Assembly (NCBI RefSeq): GCF_007655135.1
Contig: NC_045131.1
Span: 17,592,001 to 17,656,000 of the forward strand
Origin: Punica granatum
Taxonomy: Eukaryota; Streptophyta; Magnoliopsida; Myrtales; Lythraceae
Length of the DNA stretch: 64,000 bases
Direction: 5' to 3'
Under the pieces are notes generated by a model, which saw nothing but the letters and a program-made list of their open reading frames with translations, had not been told where the DNA came from and made no database searches. Position numbers and translations under genes: made by a program. Of this stretch, positions 23,636 to 37,359 are shown one piece after another; within the stretch, counting starts at the first letter, position 1; every line of letters starts with the position of its first letter.

Positions 23636-26600
23636 TTATCCTGGAAACTTTGCTAGGTAGTGCTCAAGAGGGACATATTCCACCATCACAACCCGCTCAT
23701 CGAATATTCTCCCGTGCAAAGCATGTGCAGCGATGCAGGAGCCCTCCGTCCTTTTATACTCCACGAAAACAGAACCTAGCTCAAAAGTACGCCATAGCTC
23801 AAAATCCAGTTCCTCACTTTCTCCATCCTGAGCAGCTGAAAGACCCTCCATTGCTTCTCCCGAGCTCGACTTGCCTTCCTCTATCTGACTTGTCAAATTT
23901 CCCCTGCCCTCTGGACATTCAACATGATCAGCCAAAAGGCTTGGTCGGTCAAGGCTCCCTGGGGAAGGCAAATCAGGAGGATTCTTCGGATCCATTTTAA
24001 TGTCAAGCTGCTCTGATGAATCATCCTCATTTCTATTAACATCATTTGTGTTTTCCTCATGACTGATGCTTTCAGTTTCCAAAGCTCCATCACTTTCCTC
24101 TCTGTCACCCACGTCCCTTTCAACCTCCACTTCCTTGATTTCTGCATTTTCTGTGTCAGTGACTTTTTCAGAAGTTTCTAAGAATATTTTGCCACCATGC
24201 CCTGCAGTTTCAACAGATTTCTCAGCATTGTGAACTCCACGAGCATCCTCCACATTATTAACAGGAAAAGCCTCCCGCTCGACAACATTCAAAGATTTAA
24301 CAGTGCCAAACCTGCAGCAAGCATAATAATCGCGTCATCTTTTAATTTACAACTTCGAGGATCTAAAACCACAGGTGTTCAAAAAATAGCAGCTCGTTTT
24401 GGGACCTGGCACACTCTAACCGTAAATCTTCCAAAACTTCTCCGATTTCCAACTTGGAAAGCGACAACAAGTCCTCGGGAGTGAACTGATTCACATTTGA
24501 AAAGTACAATATTAAAGTGGGCCAGTTAACATACACGTGAATATAAAGTTAATAGCAGCAAGAGGCATACCACATTTTTTAGCTTTATTACTTGTGTAGG
24601 CTTCTGCAGAAGAGGCTTCGCATGGTCAGGTATCACATAAGTTGGTTGCTTTTCAGAAATCTCCTAAATATGTATTACCAAGTATGAACAGTTATTCCAA
24701 GTAAAAATTATAATAAAAAGAAATTTCATGTTTTAAGGCATAAAGTAACCAAATACCGAGGATGACTTATCAGGAAGAGCTTGAACTACAGTTAGTACTT
24801 GGCCCCCCAATTTCATGCCATTTAATCCCACACATGCTTTAGGAGTTACAGATAGATCTGCGTACTGCAAAGAGGGATCAGATTTAGTTATTTCAGGATA
24901 TAAGAGATAGACTTAAAAATTATTATGCGGAAGAAAATAAATCAAACCCAATTGTACACAAATTCATTGTCCAGATATTTCGGAAAAGGAGTCATGATGT
25001 CTTAGAAATCCATTACCGAATTGAACAGAAAAATCACAATGGGGTTATACCATTGAACTCATGTTCTTTTCTAAAAGAGATGCCATGTGACAATACCTAC
25101 AAATAAACACTATAGAAATCACATAAATTAAGAAAACTAAGTGAACTAATGCATTGGCAAAGGTTGGTGCCTCCTCGAGTGAGGGGGGAGAACAAATAAT
25201 GCGATTCCTGACAAAAGGTGATTTCTCCAGAGGACGTTTATGATCAACAAAGAATCACACAGAAGAAAATCCAGTATACGCCAATGAATATATAAGAGGA
25301 AAACAGTCTGCATGTGTACCTCAAGAAAAGCATATCGATTCAAAGTGTCCTGCTTGGCATCAAAGTAGAATGCCTTCAGTGGTCCAAATGCACTAGCAAT
25401 CTCTATGAGCTGAAGCAACATGAAGAATTCAGATCTCTACAGAATCACACAACTCACATTATTCACAAAAGAAAAAATCAGAGAATTTAGCCCTTTTAAA
25501 CTTCGGTGATATTAGGACCATACCACATATACTGAGATAACAGCACTGACACTATCTACACACCTAAGCGTAAGTGTCAGTTCTGTCAAACACTTTTTAG
25601 TTATATTGGATATTCTATTACTTTCCCATGAACAATATTGGACATGGGTTTCATGGTCAGATGCGTCTAATTAAGAATTGCAGAAAATAAAATATGGGAT
25701 TTGGCAGGCAGATGAATCAATGAATTAGTCAACCACATTTTCTTCATATTTTCTTGATAAAAATTGAAATTGTATGGTGCGTTTGGATTCAGAGTTAAAG
25801 TAATTTTGATTTTGATTTTGATTTTGATTGTGGAAAAGGACAAATGAGATGGGAGTATAAATTTGACTTGGAAAACGTGTGTTTTTGTTGTGTAATGTGT
25901 TGAGTTAAAAGTTAAAGTTCAAATTTTTGACTTGGGAAATGTGTGTTTTTGTTGTGTAGTGTGTTGAGTTAAAGTTAAAAGTTAAAGTTTTTTAACTTAT
26001 AATCCAAACAATGCCGTAACAACACATCATAGTAATTTAAGATGCACAAACTCTTAAATCATATTACCATTTCAGCAGAAAGAACCTCAGATATTCCACC
26101 AATAAAGACCTGCAGCAATAACTCAGGATAAAATAATATTAGAGTGAACAAATATTTCAAAGTAGAGCAAAGACTAAGAGCAAGCAACATCAACACCGAG
26201 AGGCGCAAGTGTGAGACATCAATTAGCCTTCTTTTGTACTACATCTATACATATTTATGGATGTTTAGAGATTTTCCATTTCAAACCACGAAAATCAATG
26301 AAGACCAACAGCAGCAACTCAGGTAAAAAAGTATAAGAACAAACAAATATTTTAAAGTAGAGCAAAGACTAAGACCAACCAATATCAAAACTTCAGAACC
26401 AGTAGCAAATATAGAAAATGAAAAAGGGAAAGATTGATGGATTTACAGAGATTTTTGGATGATTGGAGATTGATTTCCAACCACTGGAAGACCAAATAGG
26501 GTCGTTTAGGATTTAATGTTCCAGATAAGCTCTTTCCATATAAGAAACAGATCATAAGCGGTAAAAAAATAGAAGCCTTCACAAGACTTGTAACCCTGGA

Positions 26601-27368
26601 ACTTTCTTTGTTTATTTATTGTCTATCATACTGATAAAAAATGCTATTAATCAAGTACATAATATACTTACATCAGAATAGGCTCAGAAAAAGAGGCAGG
26701 AAAAAGTACAGAAATAATCTTATTCTTCCCGCTAAATTTTGTATCACTAGGAGGGAAAGCCCTGAGCAAAATAATTTTTTATTGAAATACCTATCTGGTG
26801 GTTGAACTAAAAAAAAAGAAAAGCAAGTGGAATGAAAATCTATGATGCACTTGATTGACTACTTTACGGTGTTATAAATACTTGCAAAAATTCATTTAAA
26901 TAATCTATTCATAAAAAGATTTACCAGCATAGTTATCTACTCTCCTAATTTCACACAAAAACATACAAAATCCCCTTTCTACGCCATCGATGGGCATTGC
27001 ATGGATTTACCCATTAAAACTATGGGTCCACATTATCTTTTTTACATGACAAACCAGCATAATCCACAGAAAAGCCAATAACAAATGACAACAGCATCAT
27101 CATCACTAGGACATTACCTTATGAGGCGAGTCCTTTACAATATTGCTCAAGGGAACTATAGGTGCTGATTTGGCTGCCTCAACAATATCACCAGTCTGCA
27201 TGAAAACAGGAACTGTCTGAATACCTACAACATGAATAATAACCACAATTGCACCTCAGAAACTGCAGGTAAATTAGTTACTGTATCAGCCAAGGCAAAC
27301 TCATATGCAAAGAACAAGGAAATGGGGTTGAGCAATAAATCTAACTGGCATTCAAAAAAAAAAAAAAG

Positions 27369-27418
<50 letters not shown>

Positions 27419-29514
27419 GAGAGAGAAAGGAAAGTAAGCAGTGGAATACACATAGCATTTCAGCAAATGCCCTGCTGCTTTATGAAATGTATTTTCATAC
27501 AGCATGTCAGGACCTCCTTCAGGACAGTCTTGACTCATTAAACCTAGAGATGAAACAATTCTTCAGCATGGATAGGAGTCTGACAATTCTATGAAAATAG
27601 AGCATGCTTCAGGGCTGTACAATTAAGTTGGAAATAGAAAGAAAACAAAGTTCACTAGTTTAAGCAAAAAACTGAGATCTGTACCCATAAGAAGTTAAAA
27701 ACATTGACGATAAGAAGCAGTAAGTCAATTTGGTTTACTGGTTCCTGCTTCTTGCAATGTGCCAAATGCAAAATGCTCTCAAGTTCATTAAAAAGTAGTA
27801 GCACAACCAGAAAACAAACAATTAAAAACCAGAAATAGAGCTTTCGAAGTCTAGCTTCTACAGAATTGGCTGAAATTCACCACGCTATCTTGATATTGCT
27901 TTTCCTTTTGGTATTAGTAGAACATAATTGTCCTTTCCAATAGAGAAACTTAACTAGATTAGAAGATATGGTGAGGATACAGCTCAGTCTGGCGGCAACA
28001 GAATTACTTTTAGTTTGCTGGCTGGGAGACAATAATTTTACCATTACTAAATGGAATTCATGAGAAAAGTTAAATCATTATATCTGCTCCCAATCTACAT
28101 CATGTACAAAATAGAATGGTAAATATTCCACTTAATAGTCAAATGTTTTATATGCAACAGGAACAAATCTGGAGGAAGATACATGAGCAAGGTTGAGAGT
28201 GCATAATCTCTAGCAATGCATGAATATCCTACCAATTCCTGCCTATAACCGAATTTTACAACTCCAGTGAACCTTCTACAAATACAAGGATGAGTTCAAA
28301 GTCCTAGGGGAAGAACTATAATGAACAAGAAAATATGATAGTTTAATTGGTGTTTGATAAAAGGTATTCTAAAAGAAAGGCATGCGTTTCTTTAGCACCA
28401 ATTTCCTTATTGTTGTAAGAGGGTCCTATCTTTCTCAGCTTAAATCACTGTGCACCACCACAAAAAAGAAAAAAGAAAAAAGAAGCTATGAATCTGAATA
28501 GATCAGTTTCACAGATTGAACAACCATATAATCAAGGTGGGGAAATGCAAAATGGGGACTTCAGTTATCACCAGAAGTATTAAATGACAGATTGCATACA
28601 AGATACAATGGAATCTTAATCAATTTACATTTACGCATGCAATATGATCTAACTATGGATGATATATCAATTCAAGATTCTAATTTGAAAAAAAAAAAGT
28701 ATGCCTTTGAAATCTTTTCCAAATCTTTGACGTTACTTGTGAATTTTCATGGCAAGGTCCTACAGTAATTGCATTCCACCACCTTAGCACAGAAAAAAGT
28801 AAAGGATCGAGGGCATGTATTCCCCCCAAAAGTTTCAGCTATCAGATACTATTAAAGAGAATGCCGTTTATAACAACGTCAAAGAGGCTTATCCAAAAAA
28901 AGAAAAGGAAAAAAAAAAAGATGGCAGGTTTCACTATCAAATCAAGCAACAGACACAAATATGACATGAAAATAACTACATTGCTAAAGAAGAAGGCCCA
29001 ACACTAATATTACATTAAACACAAGAGCATCAAATTTGCCACTACACCTGAAGATCTTCTTAGTTAGGAATGAGCTTCATCACCATCCAGAATGTGAATT
29101 ATCATAGACCCGAAATAGTTACCCTATTTCAGAGATTGCAGCGTGGAAGTCAGAAACTTATTGCATGTGTCTAAGCAAAGTAATGAATTAGACAAATTTG
29201 GGCATTCTACAACTAGTCTCTGCGGGCACAAGTCCATAAAGAAGCATGATTCTGTCTATATGTGTGATTAAGGCAAAGCAATCGACCAGACCCTCAAATT
29301 TATCTCTTAAATAAATGTCTCAGGAATCCCCAACCCCCTACTTTATAAAATCAAGCCAATTGGCTCTTGCTCCACTGAAGCGTTAGTTAAGCACATAAAT
29401 GTGATGATAAAGAACATCAAAAAAGTAATAAACTAATGGCAAGTTTTAATCTTATTCAACTGCTTAACCACCATTGGACAAAAGATAAATATAGCCACAT
29501 TATTTATCCCAAAA

Positions 29515-29545
<31 letters not shown>

Positions 29546-31842
29546 GCCACATTTCACCACATTATAAAATCAATAAACTAAAAGTAAGTTCTAATTTAAT
29601 TCAACTGCTTTACAACTTATGGATAGATACTTGTAGTCACATTTCACTCGTCACTCTGATTGTGTATCACAGATATTTCAGATAATTGTCAAATCTGACC
29701 AAAGATATAAACCCATTTCAAAATAAAATGCAGCATTGACATCATTATAAAGTGAAGGTAACGCAGAGGTTTAACAAGATCATACAACATATAAAGAAGT
29801 AGAATGTAGGGTCAGAAAGATGAGAAAGGAACGATCATTCTTACAACCACTTCAACAAAATCTTTGGGCCGTCTGATCTTTAGCATACAACCAGAGAAGG
29901 AAGATCCATCAAATGAGAGAGCTGCTGAAGCATCCTCAGGAGTAAGAAACTCAACTAGAGCTTGGCACTTCTCCTTATGAATCTGCGATTCAGATTAATA
30001 GAGTTTTAAAATCCTCGAGAAAATACACACCTTACAGGGCTCAGAAACACAAACAAAATCATAAGCACTCACGATACAGCTAATACACGGTTGCTTCCCC
30101 TGAATATAATTAACACCTGAAGACAGCAAATGATTATTGAGAAATTCCATCACATCTTTCTCCGAGGCTGAAGCTGGTACATTCTCTATGTAGAGCCGTC
30201 TCATAGGCCGTGTAGATTCAGTTAGTTGAATAGAATCAATGGAGGCATTAGTTTTTGCAGGAAGGAAACTGGAAGCCCCTGGAAGAGGTTTTGATGCATT
30301 TAAAGCAGCAGTAACAGCACTCACTAACTCGTGTACATTCAATGACACAGCTTGGTGGTTTGGTAGCTGAGGGCCATCCGCAACTGAACCAGATGAAGAG
30401 TCTTTGACCCCCGTGGGTGGAATATCCCACCCAGCATTTTTCCTCTCCGGCGATCGATTTGTTGGGGAAGGAGTCTTAATAGCATTCTCGGTTTTCCTTT
30501 TTCTTGGTGAATATCCACCCAGCCCACTAGTCAATCCACCATGTCCACGGTAGTGACTGCCCAAACCATTACTTGCAAACTTTCTCCTCTCGATATCCTT
30601 ATGATGTTGCTTTGCAGGCCTATCCTTATGAGAATGCGAGGTTGAATCTCCAGGTTTCCTTCCATTAGAAGACACACCTTTGTGAGGTGAAAGAGAAAGT
30701 GACCTCCTCACCCTATCCTTCCCTCGATCCTGACTCCTTGACCTTTTCCTCTTCATCTTGGTTTCCTCATGACGAGATCCTGACAGTTGTTGTTTTTGCC
30801 CCTTCTTCTCTGCAACTTCAGAGTCACGTGGTCTCCCAAGATCAGGTTTCTTTATAGCATATTTGTCTCTGATGTCCCTATCATTGGCATTCTGATATTT
30901 CTTCTTGTTTTCTTTATCCAATTTTCCCTCATTCCTGTCAGTATATCTGTCATTAACCATTGAATCTCTAGAATATGCCTTTCTAGCTCTATCATCAGAA
31001 TCATTTCTAGGCCGTTCATCATCTTTGCTCCTTTTATTAATTCTCTTGTCAGTTTCACTCTGTTCATTGCCTGGCCCCCTGTGGTTATGCCTAGGCCGTT
31101 CACTGTTCTTACTTCTACTATTAATTTTCTTGTCAGGTTCACCTCTGTTACCTGTATTCCCCGGTTCATTTCTCTGGCCCCTCTCTTCTCGAGAATTCCT
31201 AGGCCGTTCATCATTCTTGGCCCTAGTATTGAGTTTCTGCTCAGTTTCATCTCTATAACCTGTATTCCTTATTTCCCTCCTTAGACGTCTGTCTTCTGTA
31301 TCACCTCCATGCCAGTCATCATTCTTGATCCTGCTATGAGTTTCACCTCTATTATCTCTACTCCATGATTCATTCATTAAATTAGTCCGTAATCCAGCTC
31401 TAGACTCACGGTTTTTCATATTTCCTGTCACATGTGAACTTTCCTTCATGGAAGCATGCTCTTCTTTATAGCGAAGTTCCTTCAAACCATGACCAGTTCC
31501 ACCATTAATGCCCCGTAAAGGTTTTTCTTCCCTAGCGCTTCCTCTCATATTGTCCTCTAAAACAGGCCGCTCTATAACTGAAGAAAGCCTTTTAGTTTCT
31601 CTACCCACTCTAAGAGATCCAAGACGAGCAGAAGAATCCTGAATGGTGTCATTCCTCGGAATAATCTCCACCCCTCTAGCTTCTTCTTTCATATTCTGAG
31701 ACAACTCCTTATTTATCCTTCTTTTCATAATCTCCTCATAGCTCAAAGGCCTCGTTCTAGCAGCAGTACTTTCATCCATGCTATCTCGCAGTGGGTCAGA
31801 ACTACTTGCATGGTTTTCTTTTTGTCCACCCGATCTGCTCAT
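23636..31842 (-). CDS. U2AF65-like splicing factor with RS-like arm, RRMs and split UHM
   Basis: Nine coding exons on the minus strand join in frame: 31842-30073, 29982-29845, 27195-27118, 26109-26068, 25409-25320, 24864-24757, 24663-24571, 24485-24406, 24311-23636 (1024 residues). Residues 1-480 are a long charged arm rich in R, D, E, K and S with repeated NDERPRN-type units and RKRSRSQDRG. RRM1 starts about residue 548 (RRLYIENVP), RRM2 about 663 (KVFIGGISEVLS). A C-terminal UHM starts near 766; its second half ends at 1024 and holds the RxF motif as GRIFDER. Between the halves lies an acidic insert of about 155 residues. Domain order is that of the large subunit of U2AF, which binds the polypyrimidine tract at 3' splice sites. 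Length and layout fit the plant relative I recall as At2g33435 better than canonical U2AF65. The start is the ATG at 31842. Confidence 0.9.
25776..26015 (+). mobile_element. GTTTGGTTTTA-family MITE in a U2AF-like intron
   Basis: The segment begins GGTGCGTTTGGATTCAGAG and ends AATCCAAACAATGCC, with tandem TTTTGATTTTGATTTTGA and a twice-occurring GTGTTTTTGTTGTGTA phrase. It lies in the intron between the exons at 25409 and 26068, in opposite orientation to the gene. Confidence 0.55.
27347..27416. repeat. A run followed by a 43-base G homopolymer
   Basis: A run of about 14 A, then AAAGAGG, leads into 43 consecutive G (27374-27416). It lies in the intron just upstream of the exon at 27195 on the minus strand, so the pre-mRNA would carry a C tract. 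The exact length is uncertain because such runs are hard to sequence. Confidence 0.85.
29518..29545. repeat. A run and (AT)n microsatellite in an intron
   Basis: A poly-A run passes into about ten AT dinucleotides within the largest intron (27196-29844) of the U2AF-like gene. The rest of that intron shows no coding. Confidence 0.85.
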
Positions 31843-32695
31843 TTGAGTTGAAGACAACACCAGCTATGGTCCACCAGCTTCAGGCCTGCTAAACATATAG
31901 AACATACATAGGGCTGGTTAGTCCACTAAATAATAGTACAATCACAACACCACACTCATAGCTTCTCTATGACTACAAGAAGTTCGACAAAAAGTTGGAA
32001 AACGTGAACACTAGCGAGTCGTTATGACATGACCAGAGACTCGTGATTGGAAATTAAATAGGAAAGATGAAATATCACAAGCACCAACTGCAACTGCTGA
32101 AAAATCAGCTGATCAAGCTGTAAAACCACAAGAACTAGACTAACTTTCAGGAGAAGCGAATGAGCGGTGACACACAGACGCGACAGTCATCTTTATTCAG
32201 CTCAAACAAGCTTCACAGCCGTGCTTAACGAAACAATTCTCACCAAAAACATAGTAAGAAAGCATCGGCAGTTCATTAATTGGAGCAGCCAATCATCAGA
32301 TTCATTAATACACCTTAAACTACCATTACGGATCAATAAGGACACGGCACCACCAATAAAAACCAATGCGCCATAGAAGTTGGCCTGGAAATGACCTTTA
32401 AAAGCTGAGAACGTTATCAGAGTCAATCCAGATAAAAGCATATATATGTCAATTTCAGCACTGGTTTTGTCCGGAGGCCGGATAATGCACGGAAGCTAGA
32501 CTGATTCAGATTCCGACAAAGAAATGTAGACCGAGAACGCGAACAAATTTCAGTGACAGGCAGCAAGGGCAAATTCCGTAAGGATGTCAACTGCTACTTC
32601 CCCTGTGAACCCTTAACTGTTTTCCATCGTTGTTGCAGCGATTGAGAGAGCATTTGCAGTGCGAGTGGGGAGAGCGTGAAACAGAGAAATTGTAC

Positions 32696-32900
32696 CTCTC
32701 GGCCGGAACGTTGCCGGCGAGGTTTAGCTCCAGGAGGGGATAGAGAGGGCGGCTCCGGGCAGCGCAGAACGGTGCCGAGAAGAAAAGAAAACCTAACAGC
32801 AAGAGGGAGTGCAAAATCCGGGGATTTGTATTTGCATTCTTCTCTCCTTCCTTCTGTTTCTGTCGCAATTTTAGTCGCCCGCAGCCCGCAAGGGTCACCT
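32696..32900 (-). other. Candidate 5' leader exon of the U2AF-like gene
   Basis: A GC-rich stretch upstream of the gene ends, on the minus strand, in CCGAGAG followed by GTACAATTT, a good donor. An acceptor (TTTAGCAG) lies at about 31892-31886, just before the ATG at 31842. The leader would thus be split by an ~810-base intron. The transcription start is not fixed. Open frames here (32587-32939) are not matched by any domain. Confidence 0.5.
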
Positions 32901-33669
32901 CCGACAGTGCATCCAGACGACACGTGTCACATAGGTTAGCAACTGTAGATTACTAGTTATGGGAAATCCACTGTCCACTGGTTGAATATTTTCATATTCG
33001 GAGAATAACAGTAAACACACGTACGAATTAATCAAATGATATTTTGTATGAAATGTTTTGGTACTTGCAAAATTACATTTTGTATTAGGAGAATAACGTT
33101 TTATGCAAAAGTCAGCCAAATATTCAACCACTAGATCTAATGATTGCCCGTCTAGTTATACCTGCTATTTTGCCTAATAACTTTCTATCAATTTTTGTAT
33201 GACCAAAAGTAGATAATTAACACATATAATATACAATTAAATATAGATATGACAAAAACATACGTTAAAGCTACATATTTAAGTGCGACCAAATATGGCA
33301 TCTAGCCTTATAGAGACACAATAATCTTGCAATATAAATTCAATAGGTTAGCCAGATGGTTAGAGGAAGTAATTTCATCGGTGGAGACCCAAGTTTTCAT
33401 CCTTGTATTTATTGGCATATGGCACATTGAACTTGAACAAAATCACATGTATCGATGAATTCTTCCCAATTATCAAGAAAACTTTTAATTTTTCAAGAAA
33501 TTTAATTATTTATTATTATATATAAATGATATGGACACACAAATAAAATATGTCGAATATGGCATTGGACAGAAATCGAAAAGTCAATCCAACATGGAGC
33601 TGCGTGTTTGTGATTGTGCTTATATGGCATTTTCTCTTCTACATGGCCCGACTTTTATATATTATAATT

Positions 33670-33709
33670 GATGATGATGATGATATTATTATTATTATTA
33701 TTATTATTA
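33670..33709. repeat. (ATG)n-(ATT)n microsatellite
   Basis: Four to five ATG triplets pass into about eight ATT triplets. The open frame through it (33550-33747) is low-complexity and not a gene. Confidence 0.85.
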
Positions 33710-33765
33710 AAAGTCTTGAAACCCGCGCATTGTGTAGGCACCAGTAGTCGTTCGAATTTTTAACA

Positions 33766-34140
33766 ACATTAATTACAAAAAATGTTTTAAAATTAATTAA
33801 ATTTTTAAATTTTTAAATTTTTAAATTTTTTTCTTAATAAAAGTATTTAATATGCATAATTATTTAATTAAACATTAATTACAAAAAATGTTTAATTTTT
33901 AAAATTTTTTAATTAATTAATTTTTAAAATTTTTTCCTTAATAAAATTATTTAATATGCATAATTATTAATTAAACATTAATTACAAAAAATATTTTAAA
34001 ATTAATTAAATTTTTTTCTTAATAAATGTATTAAATATGCATAATTATTTAATTAAACATTAATTACAAAAATGTTTTAAAATTAATTAATTTTTAAAAT
34101 ATTTTACTTTAGAATTATTTAAAATGTTTTTAATTAAAAA
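33766..34140 (+). repeat. AT-rich tandem array, four units
   Basis: The phrase ACATTAATTACAAAAAATG starts at 33766, 33872, 33975 and 34057 (spacing 106, 103 and 82). Each unit continues through AAAATTAATTAA, TTTTTTTCTTAATAAA and TTTAATATGCATAATTATT. The units differ by small indels in the A/T runs. Confidence 0.8.
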
Positions 34141-35936
34141 AATATTACCATTAAAGTTATTTATTTATCTTATAAAACCCATTAAATTTAGCATCAAGGG
34201 TATTCTTGTCATTTCACCATATTTCTATTCTTTTCCATTCCTCATTCAATCCAACCAAACATCAGAATTTTAAATCTCTGTCATCCTATTCCCTCCAACC
34301 AAACACAAAAATTTCATCAGAATTTCTATTATATTCCCTGTCTATTCTGATACTGCGAACCAAACATGCCCTTAGTATTTCTTTTAACCACCCACTCTCA
34401 ACTCCTTCCACAATTCTCTCTTCTCCTCTCTTTCCTTTCTTTCCTTTCTTTCCGGCATTAGCCCATCCATTCTCTGTTCTTTCTCTATCCTCATGAAACC
34501 GATTAGTATACGATAATTTTTTCCTTAATATATTTTTACCATAAAACTTTAAAATTTGTACTATAGACAAACTTAATATATATTGTATCATATAACAAAG
34601 AAATATTCAACAAATATAAAACAATTTTACAAATAGATCAAACTTAACGTGGGCGTGAGTGTAATTTTTAAATTGAATTTTCGTAGGTGTAATTTTTTTA
34701 TAAAAAGGTGGGTAGTGTAGAGTATATGTGGATAGTTTTTTTCTTGAAAGTGGTTGGTACTTTAATTTTTTTTTAAATCAAAGTTTGATAATTCGTTTAT
34801 ATATTTTTAGTTTCTTGAAATTTTTTATGGGCTTTTTTGGAAATTTACTTTGAGGTGAGACTTTCTCTTTGTAATAGTAATAGATACTAGATAATGATAA
34901 TTAATAGGTAAACTATTCCTAAGTCAGCTTAAGTTAGAGCTTCATCCCACGTTACAACGGCCGATAAATTAAGCAAAATTGTATTACAAATTTTCAAGTA
35001 AAAAAATTATATTAAAATGAAATTAGATTAATTAGAAAACTAAAAGGGAATGGAAGGTGGGTGGAAGAAACGGAAGAGGAACGGCGATGTGAGAAACGTG
35101 GCGCAATGAGAGAAAAAAAAAGTTGGGGGAAGTGATAGGAATAAATGCTTTTACAATTTTGTCCATACAATTAACATGTTATTTTTCTTGTTTTAAATAT
35201 AATTACAGTAGTTAAGGGCGATTTGGTAAAATTATAGCTAAAATAACTACATGCTACACCAAAAATTTCCATATTATATAGCAGAATAGAAATATAGATG
35301 AAAAAAAGAAGAAGATGTATTTATTAATCATAGACTCGACTTACCTCTAAGCAGCTAATTCCTCTTCAAAAGACCAACCCAACTATTTTAGAATGACTAT
35401 AATGCTAGACAAGTCAAATGACCTATTAAATAGGGGATACATACCATAATTCAGAAAATTAACAACATATATACTTAACAGATAAAAAAAATAGTATTCA
35501 CATTGTGTCTATAAATTTTTTTAATGAATTAGTTCGAAAATCTATCATGTATAACGGGAAGTGTAATGTAAATAATTATTTGAAAATTAATTACTTCAAA
35601 AGTAATTTCCAGTATATAATTCCTTTTGTACTGAAAATTTTAATTCAACAAAGTCTCTCACAAAAAAAAAAGACAGTTTAGAAACCAAAATTAATATTTT
35701 TCAAAAACTCTGAAAAGCAATTTAGTAAATTTTTACTGATTTTAGCTTTAATAACAATATAAGAAAATAAAAAATTAACATTATGAAGGAATATATATAT
35801 ATATATATATACCGATTGGTGGCCATCCAGGCAGAGGCTAGAATCCCTCCAAGCGCAACGGTGGTGAGGGTAGGAAGGCCAGCGCGGGGGGCACGCCAAG
35901 GGCAAAGCTTGGCTGAATATCGCATGGGAGAGGAAA

Positions 35937-35966
35937 AATAATAATAATAATAATAATAATAATAAA
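35937..35966. repeat. (AAT)n microsatellite
   Basis: About ten AAT triplets in a row in intergenic DNA. Confidence 0.85.
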
Positions 35967-37359
35967 GGAGAGTTTGGTAATGGCTGTATAAATTTTGAAT
36001 AACAACAAAAATTTCAGCGAAAGTCCACTACCGACAACGCCATTGCTCTTTCTCAATTAATATAACTTTCGGGATGGAATTTTCCTCCTGAAATTACTTT
36101 TACTTCTTAGTAATTTATGCCGAAACTTTTATTTGAAAGTGATAATTTTAGTTTTAAAAATTTTAAATATTTTCCCAAGGTTTTCCGATGGAATTCAATC
36201 GGAAATAATTCCGTCATTAAGTTCTTTCGGACTTATCAATGAGGTTTTCAATTGATTTTTATCAATTTTATTGACCGAATGTTTATACCAATTGTATTCC
36301 ATTCTTAATTTGATTTTTTTTTGTTACAATGGATGTTCATAGGCTTAGTACAATGGAATACAAATTTTAATATTTGATGAGATTACCGTGCCCCTTCATT
36401 AGTATTCAGATTTCTTAATTTGATTATTTCTTGTAGTGTATATTGATGATAAATTTCTTACTAATTGGATATTTTTTCAATGTTATTTAAAGATTTACAT
36501 ACTAATTCATACTGATTCAAAAACATCTAAAATTGCGTGACCGATTTGGCAATTTAACAAAGGTCGTTGGGTTCGTCATCAAATACACAAGTATTCGTGT
36601 CACACGAAGAGCGTTGCTTCGAGTGGGAAGCAAGCTCAAGTTATGTATTCCATTTCCATCAAAGTGCAAACTAAATCCATGATCACGAACCACCACCATA
36701 AGCATCAATGCCGTCGAATAGCCACATACAAAAATCAAATATCTTTGCCCGAAAATAAAGTTTAATTATTTCCCATCTGCATAATAAAAGGGAATAGGAA
36801 AAGGTAATTACCAATTCGAGATCGATAATGAATATCTTTGCACTGAATCTCTTTTCTCTGTATTTCAGTGCGACGAAGCTTTAATTGCTGGCTCTAATTA
36901 CTGACTAATAAAACCTTGCAGCGCCGGGTATGTATATTGTCCCTCTTCCTCGCTAATCCAGTAATTAAGGCAGCACAAGGCAATACGCATACGCCAGGTA
37001 GGATCTGACCATTATAACGTGATTAACGAACGAGAGTTAAGAGTTCTGCCTCGACCGCCGCCAAAGCGATCCTCTGCCGTTGGATCTCAATTTTCATCTC
37101 ATCGCCGACGTGCCACGTCAGCGCCCCCCGCAGTCCTTCCTCCCCCGTGTCTCCCCTGCTCCTCCTCTCTCCGCTACCCTTCCATCCATCTCAAAGACAA
37201 ACCCCATCAAAAACCTCAACTTGATCGCTTTCCTGCTCAATTCTCTCTGCGCTTCTCGATTTGTTTCCCGCCGGGCAGAAACCCAATTCCTCCCAATCAT
37301 TGCTCAGCTCAGTTCTGTTGCCCATTTGCCTATTTGGGAATTTTTCTTTTGTGATTTTG

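Larger units (their letters stand above)
32901..37018. other. AT-rich intergenic DNA with simple and tandem repeats
   Basis: No gene is seen across about 4 kb. It holds an ATG then ATT trinucleotide run (33670-33709), a tandem array (33766-34140), a stretch with CAACCAAACATCAG and CCAAACATGCCC (34240-34375) in the style of old MITE ends, an AT run (35791-35811), a GC-rich island at 35820-35920, and an AAT run (35937-35966). The final 150 bases are the upstream region of the next gene. Confidence 0.5.

Noticed and set aside
30852..31284. Long open frames overlapping the charged arm of the U2AF-like gene
   Set aside because: They are shadows created by the repeated Arg/Asp-rich codons of the true frame.
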